This document shows, piece after piece, positions 45,880-58,121 of a stretch of DNA of 64,000 nucleotides (position 1 is the stretch's first letter; each line of letters starts with the position of its first letter). The DNA is from Isoetes taiwanensis. Lineage: Eukaryota > Streptophyta > Lycopodiopsida > Isoetales > Isoetaceae. The stretch covers positions 9,180,934 to 9,244,933 of the forward strand of contig JAJEKV010000022.1 in the NCBI GenBank assembly GCA_021234155.1, in the 5' to 3' direction. Made by a program: the position numbers and the translations under genes. The notes beneath the pieces are model-generated. The model did no database searches. It was not told the origin of the DNA and saw only the letters and a list, made by a program, of their open reading frames with translations.

Positions 45880-46490
45880 AAAGTGTCACGAAGGAAAAAT
45901 GGAAGCCACGAAGAAACTAGCTCCACCTAAAACCTTAAAAGCGGTGAAAAGTTTCATGGGGTTGACAAGTTTTTTGAGAATGTATGTGCCTAACTTTTCA
46001 CACATCATAAGTCCTTTGGCAGCTCGACCGCGCGTTGGCAAGTATAACAAGAATGAGAGCAAATTTATTGCAATAGAATGGACAGAGGGAATGTCGGTGC
46101 ATTTGACACTGTTGATAACCTCCATATGCCAATCGAGAGATTCTCAAACCACCGGACCTTGCTCAACCATTCCGGGCATATATCGGTGTCACTAGCAAAG
46201 CATTTAGGCATAGCACTCATGCAGAAACATGGGATAATATCTTTTGCCAGCAAAATTTGGTCTGAGGCTGAAAACAGGTACCCAAGAATGGAAAAAAGTG
46301 CAGCTGGAATAATGTTTTTCTTACAAAGGCTTGGTCATATAGTCCAGCACAATGAAGTAAAAATAATGATGCATCAAAATCCTATTCCCATCTTTGTTCG
46401 AGAAAAACTTCGAGAATAAGGCTAAGTTGTGTAGATGGGCACGCAAGATCTGGGATTATAATCTAAAAGTTCGAATGTCAAAACAATCAA
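45880..46490 (+). pseudogene. Gypsy RT connection and second RNase H
   Basis: AVKSFMGLTSFLRMYVPNFS marks the RT-RNase H connection. ISFASKIWSEAENRYPRMEK and LQRLGHIVQHNEV are the Gypsy RNase H core. The first catalytic Asp is not evident, as expected when an extra RNase H takes over. Confidence 0.7.
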
Positions 46491-46506
46491 GAGTCCTAGT
46501 GACTAT

Positions 46507-47340
46507 TTGACCAACAAGGTGTTTGAGTTTGAGGATTTTAATGGTTTAAATATTGATGAGGTGTGTGAAATTGCTACTAACCTTGTGCTATCCAGTAAGA
46601 TGCAAGAAGATTGGCAGGATGAAATCATCAAGTTTCTCAAACATGAAGAGGTACCACAAAACTTCACAAGCAGTCAGTTGAGAAGATTCAAAGAAAGAGC
46701 AAAAACATACAGAATGATTGGAGATGTACTATGTAAAATTGATCAATCTGGTGTTTTATTGAGATGTGTTGGCAGTCGGAAGGCGAGTGGATCTTTGGAG
46801 GCTTGTCATGAAGGAATTTGTGGAGGCCACTATCACGGTGATACAAGCTGCAAAGAAAATACTCCAGTGTCCGGATACTATTGGCCTAGCTTGTTTAAAG
46901 ATTGTTATGAGACCATCGGGGAGATGCCATAAATGCGGATACATGGAAGAAGAATTCTTCAGCCTGCTGCTTTGACTAGCATCACGTCTCCAGGTCCATT
47001 CCAAACTTGGGGACTAGACTTCATAGGTCCTATAAATCCAAACTCTCCCTCTCAGCATGAATACATACTAGTGGCAACAGATTTCTTCACCAAGTGGGCA
47101 GAGGCTGTCCCATTGAGACAAGCAAATGCTCTAACAACTGCTAGGTTCCTACATGAAAACATATGCACTAGGTTTGGCATCCCTCTGAAAATAGTTTCGA
47201 CGGGGGGGCTTTCGGTTCATGAATGATGTGATCAACAACACTGCTAAAGACCTTGAAGGTAAAGCATGTGAAAAGCTCGACATACTACCCTCAAGGCAAT
47301 GGCGGTGAGTCTACCAACAAGGTGCTAAAAGCTATTCTCA
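46507..47340 (+). pseudogene. Gypsy integrase, frameshifted
   Basis: The N-terminal zinc part appears as CHEGICGGHYHGDTSCK followed by YYWPSLFKDCYE and CHKCGYM. The core follows with TWGLDFIGPINP, ILVATDFFTKWAEAVPLR and RFGIPLKIVS. The second Asp motif is altered (STGG). YPQGNGESTNKVLKAIL follows in another frame with the Glu retained. Confidence 0.83.
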
Positions 47341-47590
47341 AAGAAAACAATAGAGGTGCATAAAAAAAGATTGGCACCTTAAATTGCATGATGCACTTTT
47401 GGGCATATAGAACCACAATTAAAAATGCTACTAATCATACACCTTTTGCTCTTGTCTATGGTGTTGAGGTCATTTGTTCGATGGAATTGGAGTTGCCCTC
47501 ATTAAGGTTAGCTCTAAAGATTCAAATCTGCGGATAGAGGAAGCATCTGAGGGAAAGGTTTGATAGGTTGCTCCATCCGGAAGAGGAGGC

Positions 47591-48814
47591 TTGAAGCGAG
47601 AGAATACCATGTTGCTTAAGAAAGCAAAGGATCAGGCAGCATTCAAGGCCATCCACAAATTGCAAGGAAGTTTAAAAGAGGGAGAGCTAGTTCTCAAATG
47701 GGACAAGGCAAAGGAAAACCACAAGGTAAATTTGATTTGCTTGTGGGAAGGGCCATACAAAATCGTGGACAAGCGGTACAAATTCTTACTTCCTAGAAGA
47801 TATCTAACAGTCAACAGCTCATGAACCCCATAAACACATTGCATCTGAAAAAGGTATTGGCAACAACATATTTGTATGAGTTTGTTTGAATAGAATAGTT
47901 ATTGGATAGTTAGTCATTTGAGTTATTAGAGACACTAGCTTTAGAATTAATAGGCATGTTCCTTGAAGATGTGGATGCTTGTGCTCTTTTAGTATTATTT
48001 TGGAATTGCTTTCATAAGATAAAAAAAAAAAAGAGAGAAAAAAGAAAAAAGGGAAAATAGGTTTAACTTTGACATCTTGTGTGTATTATGGTGTTGCAGG
48101 TTGAGTTCACAGTCATGAAAGCATAAGAGGAGTTGTTTCCTAACATATATAAAACTTGTCATCCACAGGTTCATCAGTCTGAATAATCTCCACCTGAGCA
48201 AACAGTTGCCATCCAATTCATATCAGCGAATTCTTCAACGTCACGGGGATCCCAAACAGACTAAATATTACCACAACTAGGCTGGGAGGGCGTGGTACTA
48301 ACATCATATTTTTTCCATACCTGCGGGTTCACTTGATACATTCCATTCATGATCATCGCCTTTGGTCCATTCTCATCTAGCCCTTGCTTCCAAAATCTTT
48401 TTCAAAAGAGAACACAACACGCTACCTTCCATCAGCCTTCCATAAAGGTAGCTCAAGCTTTAGACGAAGTCAAAAGACACTCCCAACTCAAGTCACATTT
48501 CTGCTCCACACATCTTTGAAAGAAGTCAAACAAGTCAAGTCGAGGTCATGAGTCAACTCACTCTCGAGTCAAGTCAACTGTTCCAACTCCATATGAGCAT
48601 CCATCTGAAGACATCCATTCAAACATCACTCACATCATTATTTCCAGCTGTTCAGACTTTCCCCAACATCATCTCCATTTTTTTCTCTTTTTGTCACCCT
48701 TGCTACTCATATTCTCAGAATTTCCATTTTCTTGCATCACCATCACCATTCTTCTGTCATATTTTGCTCATAAGGCTAAGGGGACCAGCCATTCCTTTTC
48801 CTTGTTTAGCATGA
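47591..48814 (+). other. Gypsy 3' interior
   Basis: The start encodes the integrase C-terminal tail (LWEGPYKIVDKRY, to about 47822). The rest to the 3' LTR is non-coding. A purine run AAGGGGAC near 48777 could be a polypurine tract but is over 30 bp from the LTR. Confidence 0.6.
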
Positions 48815-51131
48815 TGTTGCCCTGCTATGGCAACATGGCAAAGTGCCAGCAAATCTTATTTATGTTGCAGGGAAAAGAAGATACTATGTTGAAGAACCAA
48901 GTGAAGACATTGAACTGGAATCAAGGTTACACATTGAGAGGATCTAAGCATCTAGAAGTTTGGAAGACCCCTATGAAGTTTGCAAGCTATTAAAGTGGTA
49001 TCTTTTCTCCCTCATATTGTCATTTCTATTCCCTTACCTTACACTCCACATCTCCAACATTCCATCACCCCATACTATCATACACCTCACACATAGCCTT
49101 TTGTTCCATAGTTGACCTACCACTACCTAGGGCACATTTGCAAAGTTGTTACACCAAAAGGATTGCCTAAGCATCAAGTTCTACATCATCTTTTTCATCA
49201 TATCATTCCACTATCACACACCCATACCATGTGGCAAAAAGGGGCATTTTATGCTATACAAAAAAAAAAAAAAAAGAAAGGAAAAGCTAAACACGAGTTT
49301 GCCTAGTCACTACCTCCAAGTGACATGGCATGATGACTAGATACATATGTCATCACTTACAAAGCCACATTGGTCCACTCATCATTTGCCACTTCCACAA
49401 GTCATTCACCAAGTTGCCACCTAAGCAACAAGTGTCCACATCACCACATCACTCCATACCATTACATCACTTAACACCATTACATCATTCCACATCACCA
49501 CATCACCTTGCATCATCAAATGATGACTAGGCAAATGTTGACCAAACCCAAAAAGATGGTCAACCATAAGATTGAAATGATTGACAAATGTGCCTATTAG
49601 CCTTGTTTTTCCCCCATGCCACCTTACCAAATCCCATGTCTAATACCTACTAATTTTTCCACAAAAATCAAAGTATTGCATTTGAAAGTTTGATGATACC
49701 ACCTGATAGCCCTCATGAAGTCATGCCAGCTGGCACAAAAAATTTTGAAAAAAGAGTGTGCATTGGTCTTCTAAATGGTTTTCTTGGGAAGCGTGCTTCA
49801 TTTAAAAATGGCAAAACCTACCTACATCTACCCCCCATCTATCTACCCTCTCATCCTCTGCCAAGTGGCGTCCCCCCTGGCATGCCAAGTCGAAACACGA
49901 GCCGAGCTTGGCGTGGGAGAAGACCACGTAATCAAGAGAGATGAAAATAGATCTCTATTTATACCTTGGCCTATTTTTTGATTCTTGCCTGTGGGATAAT
50001 TGCTCTCAAGAAAACTTCGAACCCTAAAACCTAGCTTGCCAAGAACTGATTTTTTCTTCGATCAAACTGAACAATCATTGCAGTGGCCAACCATTTCTGT
50101 CCTGCTACAGCCAAAGAAGTACCTAAACCAACCAAAAACATGGCCAAGATCCCGCATTTGCCAAGATCCGGCCGGAAACAGAGTTTTTTTAAAGGGGATT
50201 CATTCGATGAAAAATTCGTGGGCTTTTGCGCGATTCAAAGACGAAGTACCTGAAGTGTGAAGTCGGAATTGATGCTGAGAGTTCCTCCTGCCTTAAGAGA
50301 TTGATCCTGAGGCACATTATGATTGATTTGTATCCAAAACTTCATGATTTGTGTATTTTAGAGATGTCCTGTTGATTGATCATCTTGAGCATTGACATGA
50401 TATCAAATGTGATGACTTTGATTCCAGTTTAATGAAAATCTGACCTTGGGAAATATCGTTAGATGCATTTATATTTGAATCAACTCTATAAATAGGAAGA
50501 AAAAGCCATACCTCTGCATCTAGTTGCATACAAAAGCTCTAGCTGCATTAGTACGACCATTCAGGAAAGGAAAAGCTAAGAAAAAAGAGAAGAAAGATCA
50601 ACCTGTTGATGTTTTGTAGTCTGTCTCATTCTTCATGAACATTAGATGCTCAGACATGCTTCCCAAATTGCAGACTGAATTTTTTGATCTTGAAGATAGC
50701 ATGCTCTTATTGTGCAGACTTCGTGTTCACTGTCTGAATTTAGTTGCATAAAGAATTCATCACCATTCTTATTTGACAAAATTTAGTGCACTGTCCAGTC
50801 CATTGACCAATTTCTGACTTGGTCAAGAATCATTATTTCTCACCAACCGTGAAGCTTCTATGCATAGACTTTCTACAGCACTTTCTTCAGATATCATGGT
50901 GGCATGCTATGCTTGTTTGGGTTCAGAATGTCGAGCACATTGATCTCTGTGCCTGTTAGAGTAAGACTAGTTTTTCTGGCTTTTGGGAAACTAGTGAAAT
51001 CTTGTTTTCTGGAAGTTTAAGAACAGATATTTCAGCACAGAGTGATCACCTCAAGTGATCTGGAGGTCCTAGACCAAGATTAGTGCTTCTTTGACCTGAG
51101 GTTGGTGGCTTAGCCAGGTTTGCCATCAACA
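48815..51131 (+). repeat. Gypsy 3' LTR
   Basis: This 2317-bp LTR pairs with 40223-42534. The differences are clustered indels and multi-base patches, mostly after 50060 and 50700. Confidence 0.95.
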
Positions 51132-51384
51132 AATACATATAGAGGAAGTACTTTATTGATAAAAAAGATCTAACTTTCAATGTTTTCAGCTCGCATGTTA
51201 GCATGTATAATCAAGAGGTCTTGAATAATGAATAAAATAATATATTTTTTCATCAGATTTTATTCATTCATGGTTTTTTTGAAGTCGATTTCTCACCAGG
51301 TCTGCTGCCACTATTCGATCAGAATTGGCGAGCTAATGGGAGGTGACTGCCAATCAACGAGGGGATCTTCAGTTTCAAAATATC

Positions 51385-51837
51385 CTCAGGTCCAGATGGA
51401 ATGTATTGATTTCTCCCCTATAAAGGTAGCCTATATAGTGGGCGATACTTGCATCCCGGCCAAGGGTGACTCCATTATGTCTGACGCAAAAATCGTCCAT
51501 AAAAATTTTCTGCACAATACATGCAATGGTTCATAGGTACTTAACAAAATAAACAAAGTCACGGCTAGCTTACCTCCACTTCATCAAATTCATAAACCTG
51601 TTTGGTAGCAATGTTGATCGAAGACCTGGAGTAGCTTGATTTCCCTTTTGCTTCAGCTTCTCTAATATCTTTAGCTTCTGAAGAACTTGCCTCGAGCTTT
51701 ACTTCTAAGACTTCCTTCAGGTCCATTTTTGCCATCTCCAGAACCCTATCCAAAGCAATCTCTGGAGCTACTGAAGCTACATCATAGGTTAATGCTTTGT
51801 TTAGCTCCATTGGCACTTCTTGCTCATAAGAGCTCAT
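51385..51837 (-). CDS. Unrecognised two-exon minus-strand gene, partial
   Basis: Exon 1 (51574-51837) starts MSSYEQEVPMELNKAL, is rich in Glu, Lys and Ala, and ends at GTGGAG before GTAAGC. A TTGTGCAG-type acceptor near 51515 opens a second exon with MDDFCVRHNGVTLGRDASIA and HYIGYLYRGEI, which runs to a stop near 51385. The splice sites look natural. I cannot name the family. The Merlin remnant lies directly downstream and may have truncated it. Confidence 0.42.
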
Positions 51838-52192
51838 TAAAGTCCAGAAGTGTCATATATCGCGCCATGACCATGGTGCGAAAAGACCATATACGCCTAC
51901 AATAACAAGGCGTGCTTCGTACCATGGCCACGGTACGATATTTACAAAAATATCTATTCTATATCTTGGCCACGGTCAAAGACTATATCTATATATATTT
52001 GTATTGTTAAATTCTATTGTTTATTGCACCATGGCCACGATGCGAAACCACACTACACGACCACACAAACACAACATGTTTCGCATGGTGGCAACGGTGC
52101 TGACTCTGCATAAGGATCTAAGTTATTGGCAAACAACACTGGGATTTTAATCCAGTAACACCATTGTTATTTATTGGTTTAACTATTTTCAG
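51838..52192. repeat. Short interspersed CCATGGCCACGGT-type repeats
   Basis: The phrase ACCATGGCCACGGTACGA and close variants, direct and inverted, recur at about 51872, 51921, 51966, 52027 and 52085. No gene is visible. Confidence 0.6.
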
Positions 52193-53392
52193 TTAAAGAA
52201 AGTACAAATGCGGCATACAAAGCTTTATCGTATACAACTCTTCCCTGCATTTTCCTATTTTGACTTTATCCACCAAAAAATGAAAGAAGTTTAAGTCATA
52301 TTCTGATTCCAAAATAATTCTTACATCAAACAAAGACCACGCTTCTTCGACTTTTAAGGTTCTAGACAATTGACCACTGTTAAAGATGGAAATGTCAATG
52401 ACCGCATAATGTGTACCATCAGCATCATCTTGTTGCAGGGGAACCCATGTCCATCTACTCCCTTCTTTTACTTCCCTCCATCTTCTGTACTTGAAGGTAA
52501 TGTATATTATTTGCTTTCGAATACAATATCTGATTCGAGCACTTTCTTTCTTTATCCCACAATCTATCTTCTCAACTTCTTCATGAAGCCGGGACGACCA
52601 TTCTTTACATAACAGTTTATCCAGAAACAACTGACAAGTCTTTACAGTGAACATTTTCGATGTCTTCTTGACATTCTCGACATCCCTGAACAATGCAATA
52701 AACATGTCGATGGCTACATCCACCTTCAAGTGTTCATAATATTCCGCCTTTCTCCTTCAAAGTGAAAATTTCCTGTGTCAATTTCTTCTTCACAAGAAAT
52801 ACAGAAGTGGAATCCATTGGGCAGTGATAGTGGGGGCAATGGTAAGTCAACAATGTTGCTTTTCCGAGGATAATACTCATATCTTAAGAACCAAATCCCC
52901 CTTTCTCGCGATTGTACTTCTGGTTGACCTTCAAACAGCAGGATCTAATATCATAATAGAAAGCATGAAAGATGCTTTCTATTATGATCTTTTTGTTTGC
53001 ACTTACTTTGGACCTCCACTTGGCTCCAGATCCAGCACATCAAAAATACAGAGCCCTAAGATACCAGAAACCCAATTAGTTGATTTCATGTATAAATAAT
53101 GAAAGGCAGACTGAAACTTACAATTAGCATGCAGCTCAGGAAAATTACATCGAGGTTCAATTTTTTCTTTTCCCATGTCTAACGGTGTGTATAGGTGCCA
53201 GATTAGGATATATACTTCCCCTCTAACCTCAAATCCGATAACAATAGCTTTCCAATGGGATGAAATCACATTTCTCCTGCCTTTGATCACCCAGTGAGGA
53301 TCTCTGAGTGGCGGTCGAATTGTAATGAAGCTACGAAGAGATATATTGAAGTAGTCGAAATCATTCTCAACTGTGACCGAGCTAATCGCCAT
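52193..53392 (-). CDS. Unrecognised multi-exon minus-strand gene
   Basis: A first exon starts MAISSVTVENDFDYF (53392) and ends FPELHAN before GTAAGT near 53122. A short exon, CIFDVLDLEPSGGPK, is bounded by CTTAG and GTAAGT (about 53010-53057). A third open block (about 52744-52945) encodes PEVQSRERGIWFLRYEYYP and a Cys pair. The last block (52193-52729) encodes VDVAIDMFIALFRDVENV, a basic middle and a stop after CMPHLYFL. Phases between blocks 2, 3 and 4 do not fit perfectly, so it may be decayed or carry indels. It shows no signal peptide, and I do not recognise a domain. Confidence 0.42.
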
Positions 53393-56300
53393 CTGAAACG
53401 AAAGGACAAGCTAATTAGAACTTGAATTAGATAAAATCAAAGAACTAGAATGGAAAGAGAGCATACGAGCAAACGGGGACTTAGATACGCAAAAAGCCGG
53501 GCGGCTTTGGGGGAGGGGGAGGGGGTACTTATACACATCCCAGATATTTGGACAGTAATTTAAAGCGGGAATAATTTGTAATCATTGCTTCCCGCCCACC
53601 GAACCTCTAGGGCAGGTAGGTAAGGAAAATGCCAAACTTCTTCCTTCACAACACCTGGCATGAGAAGGCAGGCATGGAAGAAGAAAAGGCTGTATGCGCT
53701 CGCATTTTTATTGGTCACATAATTTCCACCTTGGCATCGAGCTTGGGACAATAAATGATTCCACCAAACCCTTAATGAGGATGTTTGAATGCAGCATAAC
53801 AAACAAGCCCATGATTATTCTTAAAATGGCGCATATGTTTACTAACTTTGGAGAGAAAATATGCCTCTTGGAGCTTTAGTTTCTGTAATAACAATTGTAA
53901 CTGTGTCTATGAATAGAACTTTAGTTTTAAACCTACAAATGGTCCAGCTTTTGTCAGCATAGTGCTGGCTAAGTTAAGTATCTTTCTCTTTGAAGAAGCT
54001 CATACAAATCCTTCAATGTACTAGGTTATTCTATCAAATGAGATAAGTTCAAACTGTGTTGGAAGGGTGTGAATCTTTCCTGTCTGTTCTAGAGCATAGA
54101 TGTCAAGGATGGATGACTGATGTTGTGAAGTCCCTAACATTTTCTTCATTTAGTCATATTTAATGTCTATTCTTTTCACCTACACGTCGTTACCCACATG
54201 GGTCTAGAACCATCATTGCAAGATTTTGCAGATGCATAATATTTTATATATTGCATGTGAAGTCCACAGCAACAAAAATACTGCATCAATAAAATGCATG
54301 TTTTTCTTAATCTATCAAAATTTGCGAAGTAGCAAAAGCCACATCAACAAAAATACTGCAAAAGCCACATCAACAAAAATACTTTACAAAAAGGTATCCG
54401 GATTGAAAAGTACAAAAAGCAGGTACCTTATTTTGATAGATCTAAATCAATTTATATGCCAATGGAAAGTTCTTTACATAAGCTTTCGAATGAGCCCAAA
54501 ATCATCTGAATCTAACCTCTGTAGTTCACGTTATAAACACGGAAATAATTTTGACATTCTCTCTCTAGCGCTTCTCTTCTTTATCTATTTTTAGTGACTT
54601 AGATATTACATACAATAGTTTTATAAAAAAGAACCTCTCATAAAAATCTTATTTTTTATTATAAACCTTTTTTCCTAACCAAAAATTTATAAAAAGCATT
54701 TGCACACATAATCTGGTCCTGTTAAATTTAAGAGCAGAATCTTGTTGATTCGTATTTAACTATCATGCGGTTGTCCCAAATATACTCAATTTAAACCAGT
54801 AGGTAAGTAGGGAAGAGAAATGTTCGTGGCAGCTGCCGCGATAAATTCCTTGTACGTATAATCTACAATGGCATTTAAGGCCAACATTTTAAATTTCTTG
54901 TACATATACTCTACAATGGCATGTATCGAATGGTTCATTGCACATTGCATACATACTTTCATTTCATCTCTGGTTGCTAGCGCCATGCTAAATTACATGA
55001 TAGTATTATATTTGTTATACACAATTCCCATACTTCAATTGGCACAATTGCACTAACTCGTCAATGTTCAAGATTCATGTCTAATGGGTCGGGCCTTGGC
55101 AATTTCATTTCCTAATTGGGCAACCATCATTTTGATGATCAATATATAGACAAATGGGTCTTTGACCTTCTATTCTTATTTGGGTGGTTTTGAGCAGTTG
55201 AAATTGTTGATGAAACTATAATATAAAATTCGAATGGAATTGAATTGAACTGAATATGTGAAGACAATAGACCTATGGGACCCAGATAAAAAACACAACA
55301 GACGTATTAAAAAACCCTCATCCTGAAGGGTTTTTGAGGGAAGAACCCTAGCAGTATCAAACATGCTGATAAACTGTACAGGGATACATATAGAGTGTCG
55401 GAGGATATTGAGGAATCTGTATAAATAGTTCCAACAAATTAATGCATTGCTTATGTTGTAGCTCGTCAATTTGATGCAATGCTTACACTCCATATGAAGG
55501 CGACTAGAGGGGCTTCTAAACATAGAAAACTAGGTTGGCAGTTCAAAGATGATGCACACTGGTTTCTCAAAAGGATGCCATAAAATTGAGGAATTTGTTC
55601 CTTCCACCATTCACTTTTGACATTATGAACTGCCTTAGTCTAGTCATCACCTTGAAATTATATTGTGCTTTTGAAGAAAGGAGCGGGTATCACATATGGT
55701 TTTGCATGGTTTAGGGGGGTATTTGTATGCCAGTATAGTATTTTGTTGACGTCAGAAATATGGGTTTGAGTTTTTTAATGTGTTGTGGTCACTTTTTTTT
55801 CAAGTTTTTATGGTTTTGCCCCTTTTTATGGTTTTGCCCCATAACTTGAGATTTCGGAATCCGATTCAGGAGATGTTAACTTTCATGGAACGCTCTCAAC
55901 CTCTTCTACAATATATCTGAAAGAACTCATTCTCATTTGGATCATCACAAAAAAGTTATGATCTTTTCCATAAAAATACCCCCAAAATTAGGGGCGTTTC
56001 GTTAATTTTAGCAAAACATAAGGGTATTTCAGAGTTTTTCCCTAATTTCTATTAGTGTATTTGATGCAAAGATCAAGCAAATGGCCAAGCGCATGTCATG
56101 GCGGAGGGGTTCCAATAGGAGACGAATCTGGAGCCATTTGTTGAAAAGGCGAGATTTTGGATTTTTCCTTCCCCCATAGCCAAAAGCATCTTCGGTTTTC
56201 GCCATAGGCAAAAAATAGAATTTCGGTTTGTATTTCATTCTTCACAAGCATTCTCCTTTTCGTTTCTGCACATGTCTAGCTGCAACAAGTTCCGGGGCGC

Positions 56301-56500
56301 AAGATGGCCTTTGTGTGGCGTGTGGCGCTTCTGCCATAACCCACCTCTTCAATTTGATTTCCTTGCCCCGATTAATCATTTTTTTTTTTTTTTGAAGCCC
56401 TCTTCCTTCTCCTCGCTTAGATGCTCTTGAGGCATGTCGCTCAAGAAGAGCTCTTGTTGCGTGAGTGTGCTTGTATTTCGCTTCAACAGGTGTTGTCCGG
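53393..56500. other. Non-coding with minor repeats
   Basis: A 26-bp unit with the core AAAGCCACATCAACAAAAAT is duplicated at 54333-54382. Two imperfect copies of a TTGTACATATA-TACAATGGCAT segment lie at 54846-54927. A small hairpin AAAAACCCT/AGGGTTTTT lies near 55311-55336. ATGGTTTTGCCCC repeats near 55809 and 55828. No gene is supported. Confidence 0.5.
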
Positions 56501-56760
56501 CTTGAGCATTGTTGTTTCATTTTGAGGTTTTCTTTGGCACGGGGATGATTGAGCATTGTTGTTTCATTTTGAGGTTTTATGGAACGCCCTTTGGGCGGGG
56601 GTTCAAATCCCCATGCTTCCTCCTCTCTGCTGCAGCCCCCAATAATAGCATTGTTGTTTCATTTTGAGGTTTTATGGAACTGCCTTTTGGGCGGGGGGGT
56701 TCAAATCCCCATGCTTCCTCCTTTTGTCGCAAAGAGCCCCAATCTAATAAAGGTGAGCTT
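56500..56760 (+). repeat. Tandem duplicate with tRNA T-arm-like motif
   Basis: A unit of about 105 bp, starting near GCATTGTTGTTTCATTTTGA, occurs twice fully and once in part. Each full copy holds GGGGGTTCAAATCCCCATGC, which looks like a tRNA T-arm and pol III B box. No A box or tRNA fold is visible upstream, so this may be a SINE remnant. Confidence 0.45.
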
Positions 56761-58121
56761 CTCCATGTTAAGAGTTGTGACATTCCTCTTCATGCTTGTT
56801 ATTAAGATGTGATATTCAAAGGTGTAATGTAAGCCATAATCATTTTTTATTGATCGCATCATTAGGAGCCCAAATTAACATGTTTGTTTATTGCACATAT
56901 ATAAATGCCATGAAATTGCATGCCACCAAAGATCAACTGCAGCTTGTCTCCAACAATCTCATTTCGGTGTGTATAGGGTATGGGTCACTAAACCTACCAA
57001 TCGTCGAATTCAATTGCTCGAATGGCAACATATCAAGATAACTCCATCGCCCAATGCCCTTTAACTTGCGCTACTTAGGCGTAAAAACTGGTAAACAGCA
57101 GAAATGTGTATTGTGGATGCCCATATACAAGAATGTTTTTGTTTAGTGTACGTAAACAATGCCCACAAAGCAGACATGTACGTAAATTGATCTCGCAAAC
57201 ATGCATGGGGGCTGATCCAATAAATGGACCAGATTGAGCCCAAGAATGTCCGCGGGTCGAAAATGCAAGGAAGGTGATATACATGAGAAAATGTACTTAA
57301 GGCACATTTTGGAGATGATCACATACATTACATATATATTACACATAAAAATATTGTTTCTTTTATACATAAAATTCCATGTTCCATGCATAACTAGAAT
57401 GCACATATATTACATAATCGTAATTTCAAATGTTGATAACCTTGTACTCAATTAAAATTGTGTACACAGGACAAGGTTTTAGTAGGAAGAGATACACCAA
57501 AGAAGTCATAATATACGTATTTACATTTTTACAAGCATAGCCCCGATAACAGTCCTCCAACTCAGCTATTTCTTTTGGTTCCTAAATGTAAAAATCAATT
57601 TTTGTATCGATAGCTAGTGAGTGAACGCAAGCGAAAGATTGTTATCAACAAATGATATGTTAAGTTTGAAAATTAAACAACAATAAAAAGCAACACAAAG
57701 AAGCACCTTCAACTTAATTAAAGTTCAGGCCGATGTGCATCGAATAAAATCCCGGACATTTATTTGCCTTTATGTAAAAGTACCAATGCAAGTTAATTAA
57801 ATTACCATGTTACATATCTACTACAATCTATCTTGCCGCTTGCCTTCATACCAAGCTTGCTTTGCCTTTATGCTTTTATCACGCATGGCCAAAGAAAGAA
57901 TCCTAACCTTCTCTACGAAACTTTAACTAAATAGAAAAAGAGGGAAGCTCGGAAATCTGCTAAACTCTTTTGCAAACAACAAGCAAAAAGGAAACAGAAA
58001 ACCATTTAAAAAAAAAAAAAGAAAAACAAAATCGGACATCTAACATACAAGGTAAATTAAAAAGGCATAAAAAGAGAGATCCAAGAGGTAAGAAAACAAG
58101 ATTCCAACAACGTAACCAACC
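56761..58121. other. No recognisable gene
   Basis: This is AT-rich sequence with short frames only. I see no domain or strong repeat apart from an A-rich run near 58007-58025. Confidence 0.5.

Larger units (their letters stand above)
40223..51131 (+). mobile_element. Ty3/Gypsy LTR retrotransposon, degenerate interior
   Basis: The element is 10,909 bp. LTRs of 2312 and 2317 bp start TGTTGCCCTGC and end GCCATCAACA. The 5-bp target duplicate AATAC flanks it (40218-40222 and 51132-51136). The primer site matches the end of glutamine tRNA. The interior encodes, in order, gag with zinc knuckles, protease, an archaeal-type RNase H, reverse transcriptase, a second Gypsy RNase H, and integrase, all in broken frames. 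It is nested inside the Merlin transposase. Similar LTRs imply a recent insertion, yet the interior is badly frameshifted. Confidence 0.95.
39430..51240 (+). pseudogene. Merlin-type (IS1595/ISXO2-like) transposase, split by a Gypsy element
   Basis: The coding remnant lies at 39430-40222 and resumes at 51132-51236. It begins with a zinc-ribbon-like part, KRGKCENCNKSMKLRGN then INWKC. Next come YYWSLRML and VAMKDCGI, then the conserved ISXO2-like core KNKFGKRKYNRGKRVEGQW with VFGGIERGS, and VNHNLHFKDPETGAHTN with MIESIWGAVKKSLPRYG. After the inserted element the C-terminus continues RKYFIDKKDL. Stops (for example TGA in the zinc region near 39586, probably from a CpG change) and frameshifts show decay. 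Merlin transposases are eukaryotic relatives of bacterial IS1595/IS1016 enzymes. The 5-bp AATAC target duplicate marks the Gypsy insertion inside the gene. Confidence 0.85.

Noticed and set aside
38804-51437. Exact outer limits of the large Merlin copy at CACTATA motifs
   Set aside because: The motifs at 38804 and 51430 match only over a few bases and show no flanking duplicate, so I left the boundaries open.
55311-55336. A transcription terminator hairpin
   Set aside because: Intrinsic terminators of this type are bacterial; here it is a chance small inverted repeat in intergenic DNA.
56660-56720. A tRNA gene
   Set aside because: Only a T-arm-like sequence is present; no acceptor stem, D-arm or anticodon arm can be folded around it.
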